A stretch of 64,000 nucleotides of DNA from Rhodoferax sediminis (GTDB lineage: Bacteria; Pseudomonadota; Gammaproteobacteria; Burkholderiales; Burkholderiaceae_C), in contig NZ_CP035503.1 of the NCBI RefSeq assembly GCF_006970865.1, forward strand, positions 4,105,001-4,169,000, read 5' to 3'. Under the pieces are notes generated by a model, which worked only from the letters and a program-made list of their open reading frames with translations, was not told the origin of the DNA and ran no database searches. How positions within the stretch are numbered: the stretch's first letter is position 1; each line of letters opens with the position of its first letter. Made by a program: the position numbers and the translations under genes. Shown here piece by piece: positions 43,460-53,100 of the stretch.

Positions 43460-44637
43460 GTGTAGTGCGCCACACTGTTCTGTACTTATCTCGTTGCCCC
43501 TGCCAACGCGGCTTTGGCCCGCGTGACCTTTGCCAGGATGTCCTTGGCGCTGGCGGTCCAGATGAAGGGCTTGGGGTGGGCGTTGTGATGCACGACGTAC
43601 AGGTCGATGGCCAACTCCAACTCCGCTACGCTGGTGAAGCTGTCGCGCCGGATGCGGTTCTCGGAGATGTCGCGAAAGAACCGCTCGACCATGTTCAGCC
43701 AGGATGCGCTGGTCGGCGTGAAGTGCATGACGAACCTTGGGTGCTTGGCCAGCCAGGCCTGAACGTCTGGGTGGGTGTGGGTGCCGTAGTTGTCCACGAT
43801 CAGATGCAACTGCAATTGCTTGGGCGTATTGCGCTGGATCAGGCGCAGGAACTTGAGCCACTCTTCGTGGCGGTGCTGCGGTTGGCACATCGAGATCACC
43901 GTGCCGTCCAGCGTGTTCAGCGCAGCGAACAGTGTCGTGGTGCCGTGGCGCTTGTAGTCGTGGGTAACGGTGCCGGCGCGCCCGGCCTTCATCGGCAAGC
44001 CTGGCTGCGTACGGTTCAACGCCTGGATCTGGCTCTTCTCGTCGCAGCTGAGCACGAGCGCGTGCTCGGGCGGGTTCAAGTACAGACCCACCACATCCAG
44101 CAGCTTGTCCTCGAAGCGCGGGTCGCGCGAGAGCTTGAAGCCTCGCTGCAGGTGCGGTTTAACGCCGTTGCGCTGCCACACGCGCCGGATGGTGGTGGCG
44201 CTCAAGCCCAGATGTTCGGCGAGCGTGCGCGTGCTCCAGTGCGTGCCCGCCACGGGCTTGGTGTGCAGCGTCACCTGAAGAATGCGCGAGTGCACTTCGG
44301 GGGTAAACGTGGGTGTGCGCCCCGAGCGCGGCGCGTCCTGGCGCAGCGCATCGATCCCGCCGCAGAGGAAACGCTGGCGCCACAGCGCGACTTGGCGGCG
44401 ATCCAGGTCAACCTGTGCCGCGATGTCCTTGTTCTGCCAGCCCTGGGCCGCCAGCAGGATCACGCGCGCGCGTTGTTGGAGTCTGGCTTCGATGCGCCGC
44501 CGCTTGGACAGCGCGCGCAACTCGCGCTCGGTCGTGACATCAAGCTCAATCGTTTCGGCAACTCGCATCGGTCCAGCCTCCTGGGCGGTTGGAGTATGCC
44601 GGAACGAATAAGTTCTATAACTTTTGGCGCACTGCAC
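43460..44637 (-). mobile_element. Intact IS630-family insertion sequence
   Basis: A 1178-bp element between TA dinucleotides at 43458-43459 and 44638-44639, the usual IS630 target duplication. Ends are inverted repeats: left GTGTAGTGCGCCACACTGTT, right (reversed) GTGCAGTGCGCCAAAAGTTA. It separates the small hypothetical gene at 42703 from the integrase. A related decayed copy is at 21184-23353 in the same orientation. Confidence 0.85.
43486..44568 (-). CDS. IS630-family transposase
   Basis: A 360-residue transposase from ATG 44568 (MRVAETIELDVTTERELRAL). N-terminal helix-turn-helix (GWQNKDIAAQVDLDRRQVAL), then the DDE core: ALVLSCDEKSQIQALNRTQP, LHLIVDNYGTHTHPDVQAWL and FTPTSASWLNMVERFFRDIS. 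All catalytic acidic residues (D, D, E) are present. Confidence 0.94.
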   Translation of the reverse strand: MRVAETIELDVTTERELRALSKRRRIEARLQQRARVILLAAQGWQNKDIAAQVDLDRRQVALWRQRFLCGGIDALRQDAPRSGRTPTFTPEVHSRILQVTLHTKPVAGTHWSTRTLAEHLGLSATTIRRVWQRNGVKPHLQRGFKLSRDPRFEDKLLDVVGLYLNPPEHALVLSCDEKSQIQALNRTQPGLPMKAGRAGTVTHDYKRHGTTTLFAALNTLDGTVISMCQPQHRHEEWLKFLRLIQRNTPKQLQLHLIVDNYGTHTHPDVQAWLAKHPRFVMHFTPTSASWLNMVERFFRDISENRIRRDSFTSVAELELAIDLYVVHHNAHPKPFIWTASAKDILAKVTRAKAALAGATR

Positions 44638-44659
44638 TAGGACTGGCAAAACTGTTTTA

Positions 44660-45883
44660 CTATGTCGCCGCGCGCAGCGGTATCACGTCCGCGCCGATGC
44701 GCAGTTTGTCCAAGTAGTCCGCCCACTTTTGCATCATCTTGCGCCGTGCCGGCAGGTGTGCCGTGCGGTTATAGGCACGTCCGTTCGGGTCTTTCACCGC
44801 ATGGGCCAATTGATGCTCGATCAGGTCCACGCGCTCGCCCAGCACTTCATCCATGATGGTGCGCGCCATCGCCCGGAACCCGTGCGCAGAGTGAACCTCT
44901 TTGCTGTAGCCCATGCCGCGCAAGGCTGCGTTGATGGTGTTTTCACTCATGGGGCGCTCGCCGGTGCGCAGGCTGGGGAATACATAGCGGCCATGCCCGG
45001 TCATGGGCTGCACGCTGCGCAGAATCTCGACGGCCTGCGTGGACAGCGGCACGATATGGTCGTTTTTCATTTTCATCTTGCGGCCGGGGATGCGCCATTC
45101 CGCCGCCTCAAGATCAAGCTCTGCCCATTCCGCCGTGCGCAGCTCGCCGGGGCGCACGAACACCAGCGGGGTCAGCTTCAGCGCCGCTACGGTACTCGGA
45201 TGACCGGTGTAATCAAATATTGAGCGCATCAACTCACCGGCCTGCTTGGGCTCGGTGATCGCCGCAAAGTGCGATTCAGGTATCGCCGCCAGCGCACCGC
45301 GCAGGTCAGTCGTCACATCGCGTTCGGCCAGACCAACCGCCACGGCATAGCGAAAAATCTGTCCGCATATTTGCTTGGCCCGGTGCGCCGTGTCTACAGA
45401 TCCCCGGGCTTCGATCTTGCGAACCGCTTTGTCCAGCACGTCACGCGCTTTGATGGTGGATATGGGCATCTTGCCGATGAAAGGAAAAACGTCCTTTTCC
45501 AGCAAAGTGGTGATTCTGGACTGAGTAACCTCTGCGCGCTTGGACACGGTCTTGGTCAGCCAGACACGGGCAACTGCCTCAAAAGTGTGAGCTGCGGCGT
45601 CCGCCTGGGCTTGCTTTTCTTCACGCTTGGCATTGGCCGGATCAATGCCATCCGCCAATTGCTCCCGTGCTTTGTCGCGGCGCTGTCGTGCTTTTGCCAG
45701 CGATACCGCCGGGTAAACACCCAGCGCCAGCGTCTTTTGCTTGCGCATGAACCGGTAGCTCATGCGCCAGTACTTGCCGGCAGGCTTGACGTGCAGATAC
45801 AGCCCTTGGCCGTCGGCATGCTTTTCGCCTGTCGCTAACCCGCCGGGCTTGATGTTCCTCACGAACGTGTCTGTCAGCGCCAT
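44660..45883 (-). CDS. P4-type tyrosine recombinase (island integrase)
   Basis: A 407-residue integrase from ATG 45883 with a GAGGAGAG ribosome site. The DUF4102-type N-terminal domain (MALTDTFVRNIKPGGLATGE, KTLALGVYPAVSLAKARQRR) is typical of P4-like integrases. Catalytic residues: Arg in VFVRPGELRTAEW, Lys in GRKMKMKNDH, HxxR in HGFRAMAR, His in EHQLAH and Tyr in GRAYNRTAHL. It lies about 180 bases from the tRNA-Arg 3' end and is expected to integrate and excise the island there. Confidence 0.95.
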   Translation of the reverse strand: MALTDTFVRNIKPGGLATGEKHADGQGLYLHVKPAGKYWRMSYRFMRKQKTLALGVYPAVSLAKARQRRDKAREQLADGIDPANAKREEKQAQADAAAHTFEAVARVWLTKTVSKRAEVTQSRITTLLEKDVFPFIGKMPISTIKARDVLDKAVRKIEARGSVDTAHRAKQICGQIFRYAVAVGLAERDVTTDLRGALAAIPESHFAAITEPKQAGELMRSIFDYTGHPSTVAALKLTPLVFVRPGELRTAEWAELDLEAAEWRIPGRKMKMKNDHIVPLSTQAVEILRSVQPMTGHGRYVFPSLRTGERPMSENTINAALRGMGYSKEVHSAHGFRAMARTIMDEVLGERVDLIEHQLAHAVKDPNGRAYNRTAHLPARRKMMQKWADYLDKLRIGADVIPLRAAT

Positions 45884-45897
45884 AGACTCTCCTCTTT

Positions 45898-45961
45898 GTT
45901 GGTACGTCTGGCGCTGGTATCTTCGGATGCCCGCAGAAATACCAACTTTTTGTTGGTATTT
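45898..45961. repeat. TACCAAC repeats and hairpin between int and tRNA-Arg
   Basis: GTTGGTA at 45898-45904, TACCAAC at 45940-45946 and GTTGGTA at 45952-45958. The last two form a 10-bp inverted repeat, AAATACCAAC/GTTGGTATTT, with a 5-base T spacer. The same heptamer is at 16502-16520 by the left att site. Likely integrase arm sites, or a hairpin limiting read-through into int. Confidence 0.5.
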
Positions 45962-46060
45962 CATGATAAGGGGTGAAACGTCGTGAGATGACAATAACCC
46001 GATAAATGCTAGGAAATATGCGGGTTTTGAGGCTTCTTGATGCTGTGTGAGGCAGCGAAG

Positions 46061-46136
46061 TGGTGCGGCTGGCGGGGATCGAACCCACGACCCTTGGCTT
46101 CGGAGGCCAATACTCTATCCACTGAGCTACAGCCGC
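46061..46136 (-). tRNA. tRNA-Arg (anticodon CCG)
   Basis: On the minus strand GCGGCTG opens the acceptor stem and pairs with CAGCCGC before an encoded ACCA (46064-46061). D-arm TAGCTCAGTGGATAGAG, anticodon stem TTGGC/GCCAA with CCG at 46103-46101, and T-arm with GTTCGATCC are all present. CCG reads the Arg codon CGG. It is the integration target of the island to its left, and the gene is intact. Confidence 0.96.
46068..46083. repeat. attR candidate inside tRNA-Arg
   Basis: GCTGGCGGGGATCGAA in the T-arm and acceptor part of the tRNA, identical to 16432-16447 in the same orientation. Integration into the tRNA 3' end keeps the gene intact on the integrase side, as seen here. Confidence 0.68.
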
Positions 46137-46205
46137 GTCCTGGGGGATTGTACCTGTGGGGTCCGGCGCGCTCTGGCGCGCGGGGCCGGTGCTCCGCGAA
46201 TGCGG

Positions 46206-47426
46206 TCAGCCGTTGTAGCGCTGGAAGACCAAAGTGGCGTTGGTTCCACCAAAACCGAAACTGTTCGACATGATCGTATTCAACGTGACGTTGTCCTGGC
46301 GTTCGCGCACGATGGGAATACCTTCGGCGCCCGGATCGAGTTGGGTGATGTTGGCCGACGCACTGAGAAAGTTTTCCTGCATCATCAACAAGGAATAAAT
46401 GGCCTCATGCACGCCGGCTGCACCCAGCGCGTGGCCCGTCAGCGATTTCGTGGAGCTGACCGCAGGCACCCCGTCCTTGCCGAACACGGCCCGCAGAGCT
46501 TCGAGTTCCCGGGTATCGCCGACCGGCGTACTGGTGCCGTGCGCATTGATGTAATCGATCTTGCCCGTAACCGTGGCCATGGCCTGCTGCATGCAGCGCA
46601 CGGCGCCCTCGCCCGAAGGTTGCACCATGTCATAGCCATCGGAGGTGGCGCCATAACCGGTCAGCTCCGCATAAATTTCGGCGCCGCGCGCCCTGGCGTG
46701 CTCCAGCTCTTCCATCACCAGCACACCGCCGCCGCCGGAGATGACAAACCCGTCCCGGGTTTCATCGTAGGGGCGTGACGCCGTGGCAGGCGAGTCGTTG
46801 TACTTGGACGACAGCGCGCCCATGGCGTCGAACAGCAGCGACATGGTCCAGTGCACTTCCTCGCCGCCCCCCGCGAACACCACATCCTGTTTGCCCATCT
46901 GGATCAATTCCATCGCATGGCCTATGCAGTGCGCGCTGGTGGCGCAGGCGGAGCTGATGGAGTAGTTCACGCCCTTGATTTTGTACGGCGTGGCCAGGCA
47001 GGCCGTGGTGGTACTGGACATGGTCCGTGGCACCATGTAAGGACCCACTTTGCGAATACCCTTGGCGCGCAGGATATCGGCCGCTTCGACCAAATTGGAG
47101 GTCGAAGGGCCGCCCGAGCCCATCACCAGGCCGGTGCGGAAATTCGATACCTCGGATTCACCCAGCCCGGAATCATCGATGGCCTGCTGCATGGCAATGT
47201 AGTTGAATGCCGCACCATCGCCCATGAAACGCTTGATTTTGCGGTCGATGAATTGATCGAGGTCGATATTGATCGGGCCATGGACATGGCTGCGAAAGCC
47301 CATGTCGCGGTACACCTCGGAAAATACAATGCCCGAGCGCCCCTGCCTCAAGGAATCGACAACGTCCTGGCGGTTATTCCCGATGCTGGAAACAATGCCC
47401 AGTCCGGTGACGACGACTCGTTTCAT
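46206..47426 (-). CDS. fabB: Beta-ketoacyl-ACP synthase I
   Basis: FabB elongates fatty acids, including the unsaturated branch. From ATG 47426 ([20 protein letters not shown]) it is 406 residues. The catalytic Cys is in [12 protein letters not shown], and the two active-site His are in [12 protein letters not shown] and [12 protein letters not shown]. It follows fabA by 11 bases, the classic fabA-fabB operon for unsaturated fatty acid synthesis. Confidence 0.97.
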   Translation of the reverse strand: MKRVVVTGLGIVSSIGNNRQDVVDSLRQGRSGIVFSEVYRDMGFRSHVHGPINIDLDQFIDRKIKRFMGDGAAFNYIAMQQAIDDSGLGESEVSNFRTGLVMGSGGPSTSNLVEAADILRAKGIRKVGPYMVPRTMSSTTTACLATPYKIKGVNYSISSACATSAHCIGHAMELIQMGKQDVVFAGGGEEVHWTMSLLFDAMGALSSKYNDSPATASRPYDETRDGFVISGGGGVLVMEELEHARARGAEIYAELTGYGATSDGYDMVQPSGEGAVRCMQQAMATVTGKIDYINAHGTSTPVGDTRELEALRAVFGKDGVPAVSSTKSLTGHALGAAGVHEAIYSLLMMQENFLSASANITQLDPGAEGIPIVRERQDNVTLNTIMSNSFGFGGTNATLVFQRYNG

Positions 47427-47437
47427 CGTTGGTGTCC

Positions 47438-47953
47438 TCAAAAGCTTTCCGTGGAAGTGAACAAGCCAACGCGCAGATCAGCGGCCTCGTAAATAACCTT
47501 GCCGTCCACCTCCATGGTGGCGTCGGCGATGCCCAGCACCAGCTTGCGCATGACCACTCTTTTAATATTGATCCGGTAGATGACTTTTTTCGCGGTGGGC
47601 AGCACTTGCCCGGTGAATTTGACTTCCCCGACGCCCAGGGCGCGGCCTTTGCCCGGGCCGCCCATCCAGCACAAATAAAACCCCAGCAGTTGCCACATCG
47701 CATCCAGGCCCAGGCAGCCAGGCATGACGGGATCTCCCTGGAAATGACAGGCAAAAAACCACAAATCGGGGTGGATATCGAGTTCGGCAACGATTTCGCC
47801 TTTCCCATAAGCACCGCCCTGATCCGTAATCAGGGTGATGCGATCCATCATCAACATGTTGGGCAGCGGCAATTGCGCATTCTTCGGGCCATACAGCTCG
47901 CCCCGGCCGGACTTCAACAATTCTTCGCGCGTAAAACTGTGCTGCTTTTCCAT
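47438..47953 (-). CDS. fabA: 3-hydroxydecanoyl-ACP dehydratase/isomerase
   Basis: FabA dehydrates 3-hydroxydecanoyl-ACP and isomerises the double bond, starting unsaturated fatty acid synthesis. [20 protein letters not shown] is the family N-terminus. The active-site His is in [17 protein letters not shown], with the catalytic Asp in [10 protein letters not shown] chose ATG 47953 (171 residues); ATG 47974 would add seven residues and has no better ribosome site. Confidence 0.96.
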   Translation of the reverse strand: MEKQHSFTREELLKSGRGELYGPKNAQLPLPNMLMMDRITLITDQGGAYGKGEIVAELDIHPDLWFFACHFQGDPVMPGCLGLDAMWQLLGFYLCWMGGPGKGRALGVGEVKFTGQVLPTAKKVIYRINIKRVVMRKLVLGIADATMEVDGKVIYEAADLRVGLFTSTESF

Positions 47954-48133
47954 ATGGCCTGTCGCCTTGATCATTTAAAGTTTGCCGCTTCGCAAAATAC
48001 CCGGGAAAGTCAGCCCGCGTTTGCCAGGAAGTTGGGCTGGCACCCTCCTGCGGACTGCACCCGCGTGGTCTGCAGCAGGCTGGCGCCGATTATCCCTTAT
48101 TGATGGGGGGTCGATTGGGCCCCGGCGCTGCGC

Positions 48134-48772
48134 TCAACGCGCGCCGGCTGGGTGCGGCGACAGACCCAGGCCCGCCAGATAGGCGTCGAGTGCATGGCGG
48201 CCCGCTTTGGGCAGATCGAAAGCCGCCGGCTCGAGCAGCCAGTTGCCGATCAGTCCGTCGATCATGGCGTGCAGGCCGCGCGCCGCCGCCGCCGCGGGCA
48301 CGGGCAGGCGCTGGCCGCGTATTTTGGCCGCCTGGCGCAGACCGTGCGCAAGCTGGGCCACGCACTCATCGCGCACCGCGAGGTGCCGCAGCCGCACCGC
48401 GCGCATCTCGTTCACATACTCGACCTTGTGCGTGGCCACCTCGAACACCCTGCGCGTTTGTGCGTCGGTGGCTGTGCGGCGCAACGCGTCGAGCATGGCT
48501 CCGCGAATGTCGTGCAGCGGGTCCAGCTCCGTGCCCTGCCCCATGCGCTGGAACGATTCTTCCAGGGGCAGCGTGACGCGCTCGATCATGGCGTTGAACA
48601 GATCCGCCTTGTCCTTGAAATGCCAGTAAATGGCACCGCGCGTGGCACCCGCCTGCAGCGCGATGTCGTTCAGCGAGGTGCGCGACACCCCCTGGGCCTG
48701 AAACAGCAACTCCGCGGCGTCCAGTAGCCGATGGCGGGTGGCGAGCGCCTCTTCTTTGGTGCGGCGAGCCAA
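48134..48772 (-). CDS. TetR-family repressor of the RND efflux operon (AcrR-like)
   Basis: A 212-residue regulator read from TTG 48772 (ARRTKEEALATRHRLLDAAE), with GAGAGGG upstream. The TetR helix-turn-helix is TSLNDIALQAGATRGAIYWH, followed by the C-terminal AcrR-type ligand domain (HDIRGAMLDALRRTATDAQT). The open frame extends upstream to 49210, but that region holds the operator and promoter. It is divergent from the efflux operon, with an AcrR-type dyad in between. Confidence 0.9.
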   Translation of the reverse strand: MARRTKEEALATRHRLLDAAELLFQAQGVSRTSLNDIALQAGATRGAIYWHFKDKADLFNAMIERVTLPLEESFQRMGQGTELDPLHDIRGAMLDALRRTATDAQTRRVFEVATHKVEYVNEMRAVRLRHLAVRDECVAQLAHGLRQAAKIRGQRLPVPAAAAARGLHAMIDGLIGNWLLEPAAFDLPKAGRHALDAYLAGLGLSPHPAGAR

Positions 48773-48807
48773 AATGGAACCCTCTCGGTTAAACTCACGA
48801 CCCTCGA

Positions 48808-48829
48808 ACATACATTCACGGATGTATGT
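48808..48829. promoter_or_regulatory. AcrR-type operator
   Basis: Perfect 8-bp arms ACATACAT and ATGTATGT are separated by TCACGG. This closely matches the AcrR operator of enterobacterial acrAB. It lies between the TetR-family gene and the efflux operon and should control both. Confidence 0.85.
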
Positions 48830-48940
48830 AATCCTGGATTGTATCGATCGCCGCACCGGCTTGCCTGCTCTGTACCTGTGCTGCTGCCAAAATAACCCGG
48901 CTCCGGCCCCGATCGGGCCCCCTCTCACCAAAGGAATCGC

Positions 48941-50170
48941 ATGCCTGCCCTGCGCCTCGCCAAGCCTGATTCGTTGCTGACTCCCACGAGTCGTCTGTTG
49001 CTGTCGGGCAGCTTGCTGCTGGCCCTGCTGTTGACCGGTTGCGGCAAGAGCAGTACGTCGGCCAATGCAGCCCCCGGCGCACCGCCGCCGACCGAGGTGG
49101 GCGTGGTCACGGTCACCCCGGGCAATGTGGGGCTGGTCACCGAATTGCCGGGCCGGCTCGAAGCCTCGCGCGTCGCGCAGGTCCGGGCCCGGGCCGCGGG
49201 CATCCTGCAAAAGCGCGTGTTTGTCGAGGGCAGCGACGTGAAGGCGGGCCAGCTGTTGTTCCGCATCGATGCCGCACCCTACGCCGCGGCCTACCAGAGC
49301 GCGCAGGCATCACTGGGCAAGGCCCAGGCGAATCTGGCGCAAGCCGCGGCACTGGCCGAGCGCTACAAACCGCTGGTGGAAGCCAATGCGGTCAGCAAGC
49401 AGGATTACGCCAATGCCGTGGCGGGGCAAAAGCAGGCCGAGGCCGACGTCGCCGCCGGCAAGGCGGCCGTGCAGACCGCCAAAATCAACCTTGACTACGC
49501 CAGCGTGACCGCGCCCATCTCCGGGCGCATTGGCCGCGCACTGGTCACGGAGGGCGCGCTGGTCGGACAGGGCGAGGCCACGCAGCTGGCCGTGATCCAG
49601 CAAATCGACCCGGTGTATGTGAACTTCACCCAGTCTGCCGGCGAGGTCATGAAGTTGCGTAAGGCGCTGGACGATGGACGGCTCAAACGCGCCAGCGGCA
49701 GTGCGGCGGCCAGTGTGCGCGTGGTGCTGGAAGACGGCACCGAATACGCCCGGCCCGGCCGGCTGCTGTTCTCGGACCTGACGGTCGACCCCACGACGGG
49801 CCAGATCATGCTGCGCGCCGAAGTGCCCAATCCCGGCGGCGTGCTGCTGCCGGGACTCTATGTGCGGGTGCGGCTGGAGCAGGCCCAGGCCGGCGACGCG
49901 GTGCTGCTGCCGCAACAGGCGGTGACGCGATCGAACCAGGGTGACAGCGTGATGGTGGTCTCCAGCGACGGCAAGGTCAGCCCGCGCCCGGTCAAGATCG
50001 GCAATGCGCAGGGTGCGCAGTGGGTGGTGCTAAGCGGACTCAAGGCTGGCGAGCAGGTCATGGTGGACGGCTTCCAGAAGCTGAGCCCCAATGCAACCGT
50101 CAAGGCCGTCCCGTGGCAGGCCGCGGCCAAACCTGCCAGCGCGCCGGCGTCCGCCGCGTCCACCAAATAA
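48941..50170 (+). CDS. RND efflux periplasmic adaptor lipoprotein (AcrA/MexA-like)
   Basis: A 409-residue membrane fusion protein. The signal peptide ends in a lipobox, LLLTGCGKSS, so it is probably a lipoprotein. Family segments include VTELPGRLEASRVAQVRARA, the helical hairpin (KAQANLAQAAALAERYKPLV) and the lipoyl halves around INLDYASVTAPISGRIGRAL. AAAGGA precedes the ATG. It bridges the inner-membrane pump and the outer-membrane channel encoded downstream. Confidence 0.95.
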   Translation: MPALRLAKPDSLLTPTSRLLLSGSLLLALLLTGCGKSSTSANAAPGAPPPTEVGVVTVTPGNVGLVTELPGRLEASRVAQVRARAAGILQKRVFVEGSDVKAGQLLFRIDAAPYAAAYQSAQASLGKAQANLAQAAALAERYKPLVEANAVSKQDYANAVAGQKQAEADVAAGKAAVQTAKINLDYASVTAPISGRIGRALVTEGALVGQGEATQLAVIQQIDPVYVNFTQSAGEVMKLRKALDDGRLKRASGSAAASVRVVLEDGTEYARPGRLLFSDLTVDPTTGQIMLRAEVPNPGGVLLPGLYVRVRLEQAQAGDAVLLPQQAVTRSNQGDSVMVVSSDGKVSPRPVKIGNAQGAQWVVLSGLKAGEQVMVDGFQKLSPNATVKAVPWQAAAKPASAPASAASTK

Positions 50171-50182
50171 GGGGCGCCGCTC

Positions 50183-53100
50183 ATGCCCCAGTTTTTTATT
50201 GACCGGCCCATTTTTGCGTGGGTCATCGCGCTGTTCATCCTGGTGATCGGCGGCGTCGCGATCACACAGTTGCCGATCGCACAGTACCCGCCGGTGGCGC
50301 CGCCAACCATCGTGATCAGCACGGCCTACCCCGGTGCCTCGGCGCAGACGCTCGAAGACGCGGTCATCAGCGTGATCGAGCGCGAGATGAACGGCTCGCC
50401 CGGCCTGATCTACATGGAGTCGGTCAGCCAGGCCGACGGCACCGGCTCCATCACCCTGAGCTTCGAGGCCGGCACCAATCCCGACCTGGCGCAGGTGGAC
50501 GTGCAAAACCGCCTGAGCCGCGCCACGCCGCGCCTGCCGCTGGCGGTCACGCAGCAGGGCGTGCGGGTCGACAAGTCACGCTCGAACTTCCTGCTGTTCA
50601 CGATCCTCTCGAGCGACGACCCCCGCTTCGATCCCATCGCGCTGGGCGACTATGCCTCGCGCAACGTGCTGCCCGAGATCCAGCGCCTGCCCGGCGTCGG
50701 CCAGGCCCAGCTGTTCGGCACCGAGCGTGCCATGCGCATCTGGATCGATCCGGCCAAGCTGGTCGGCTTCAACCTCTCCACGACCAACGTGGCGCAGGCG
50801 ATCCAGGCGCAGAACGCGCAGGTGTCGTCGGGCACCATCGGCGACCTGCCCAACGTGCCGGGCCAGTCGATCTTTGCCACCGTGGTCGTCAAGGGCCAGC
50901 TCGAATCGGCCGCACAGTTCGGCAACATCGTGTTGCGCGCCAACGCCGACGGGTCGGCGGTACGCCTGAAGGACGTGGCCCGCATCGAACTCGGCGCCCA
51001 GACCTATGCGACCTCGGCACGCCTGAACGGCAAACCCTCCACCGGCATCGGCGTGCAGCTCTCGCCGACCGGCAACGCGCTGGCCACGGCCAAGGCCGTG
51101 CGCACGCGCATGGAACAGCTGTCGCGCTACTTTCCGCCGGGCGTGAAGTACTCGATTCCCTATGACAGCTCGCGCTTCGTAAAGATCTCGATCATTCAGG
51201 TCGCCACGACGCTGCTGGAGGCAGTGGTGCTGGTGTTCCTGGTGCTGTTCCTGTTCCTGCAGAACATCCGCTACACGATCATTCCGACCATCGTCGTGCC
51301 GGTGTCGCTGCTCGGCACCTTCGGCGCGCTGCTGGCCATGGGTTTTTCGATCAACGTGCTGACCATGTTCGGCATGGTGCTGGTGATCGGCATCGTGGTC
51401 GACGATGCGATTGTCGTGGTCGAGAACGTCGAGCGCATCATGAGCGAGGAAGGCCTGCCGCCGCGCGAGGCGACCAAAAAGGCCATGGGCCAGATCTACG
51501 GCGCCATCATCGGCGTCACCGTCGTGCTGATCTCGGTGTTCGTGCCGCTCGCCTTCTTTGGCGGCGCGGTGGGCAACATCTATCGGCAGTTCTCGGCCGT
51601 GATGGTGTCGGCGATCGCGCTGTCGGCCTTCATGGCCCTGTCGCTGACACCGGCACTGTGCGCCACCTTGCTCAAGCCGGTCGAGGCCGGGCATCACCTG
51701 GAAAAGGGCGGCTTTTTCGGCTGGTTCAACCGCGGCTTCAAGTCGACCGCCAAGGGCTACGAGGGTTGGGTCACGCGCATCCTGCGCCGCGCCGGCCGCT
51801 TCATGCTGGTGTACGTGGCGATCGCCGCCGTGGCCGGTCTGCTGTTCGCGCGTTTGCCGACCTCCTTTTTGCCGAATGAAGACCAAGGCTACATCATCGC
51901 CAACGTGCAGCTGCCGCCGGGCGCAACCCAGGGGCGCACGCTGCAGGCCATGAAGCAGGCCGAAGCCTTCTTCCTGCGTCAGCCCGAAGTCCAGAGCATG
52001 GTCAGCGTGCTCGGCTTCAGCTTCTCGGGCACCGGCCAGAATGCCGGCCTGGCCTTCGTCCCCCTGAAGGACTGGAGCGACCGCGATGGCCCGCAGCATT
52101 CCGCGCAGTCCCTTGCGGGGCGGGCCATGGGCGCACTGATGGGCGTGCGCGATGCCTTCATCTTCGTACTCAGTCCGCCGCCGATCTCCGAACTCGGCAA
52201 CGCCACCGGCTTCACCTTCCGCCTGCAGGACCGTGGCGGCAATGGCCACGCGGCGCTGGTTGCCGCGCGCAACCAGTTGCTGGGCATGGCGGCGCAGAGC
52301 AAGATCCTCGCGGGGGTGCGGCCCGACGGCCTGGAAGACGCGCCGCAGCTGCAACTCGATGTGGACCGCGACAAGGCCAGTGCGCTCGGCGTGGGCTTCG
52401 ATGCGGTGAATGCGGCACTCTCAACCGCGCTCGGCTCGGCCTATGTGAACGACTTCCCGAATGCCGGGCGGCTGCAGCGCGTGGTGGTGCAGGCCGATGC
52501 GCGCGAGCGCATGCAGCCCGACGATCTGCTGCGCATCAACGCGCTGAACAGTCAGGGCCAGGCGGTGCCGCTGTCGGCCTTTGCCACGACGCGCTGGATC
52601 ACCGGCCCGATGCAGACCATCCGCTACAACGGCTACCCGACGATGCGCATCTCGGGCGATGCCGCGCCCGGACACAGCACCGGCCAGGCCATGGACGAGA
52701 TGGAACAACTGGCCGCGAAACTGCCGCCCGGCTTCGCGTTCGAGTGGACCGGCCAGTCGCGCGAGGAGCGCCTCGCGGGCTCCAAGGCCTACCTGCTGTA
52801 CGGCTTCGCCATCCTCTCGGTGTTCCTGTGCCTGGCCGCCCTGTACGAAAGCTGGTCGATTCCGCTGTCGGTGATCCTGGTGGTGCCGCTGGGCGTGCTC
52901 GGGGTCGTGCTCGGCACCCTGCTGCGCGGCTATTCGAACGACGTGTACTTCCAGGTCGGCCTGATCACGATCATCGGGCTGTCGGCGAAAAACGCGATCC
53001 TGATCATCGAGTTCGCCAAAGACGCGCAGGCGCGCGGCAAGAGTGCCGTCGAGGCCGCGATTGAAGCGGCGCATCTGCGCTTTCGCCCGATCATCATGAC

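Larger units (their letters stand above)
16432..46083. mobile_element. tRNA-Arg-integrated genomic island, phage-satellite-like
   Basis: About 29.7 kb between two copies of GCTGGCGGGGATCGAA: one inside the intact tRNA-Arg gene at 46068-46083 and one as a displaced fragment at 16432-16447. The integrase gene lies directly inside the tRNA end, as expected. Contents are integrase, AlpA-like regulator, replication genes, a terminase small subunit, a restriction/ATPase cassette with its sigma-54 regulator, a MarR/MFS cassette and several insertion sequences. Core metabolism stops and resumes exactly at these edges (uspA to the left, fabB to the right). The left copy has lost one base compared with the tRNA just beyond the core, so precise excision may no longer restore a good tRNA end; the intact gene is on the right. 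Confidence 0.72.

Noticed and set aside
21184..44637. Composite transposon bounded by the two IS630-family copies
   Set aside because: The left copy is decayed and divergent (about three quarters identical), and no shared target duplication brackets the pair, so joint movement is not supported.
45937..45961. A CRISPR-like or tandem repeat array near the integrase
   Set aside because: Only short TACCAAC repeats with irregular spacing; no repeat-spacer units anywhere in the window and no cas genes, despite the CARF-like regulator.
50576..52354. Long antisense open frame within the RND pump gene
   Set aside because: It is a GC-rich shadow of the strongly recognisable transporter; composition is low in hydrophobic residues and has no domain.
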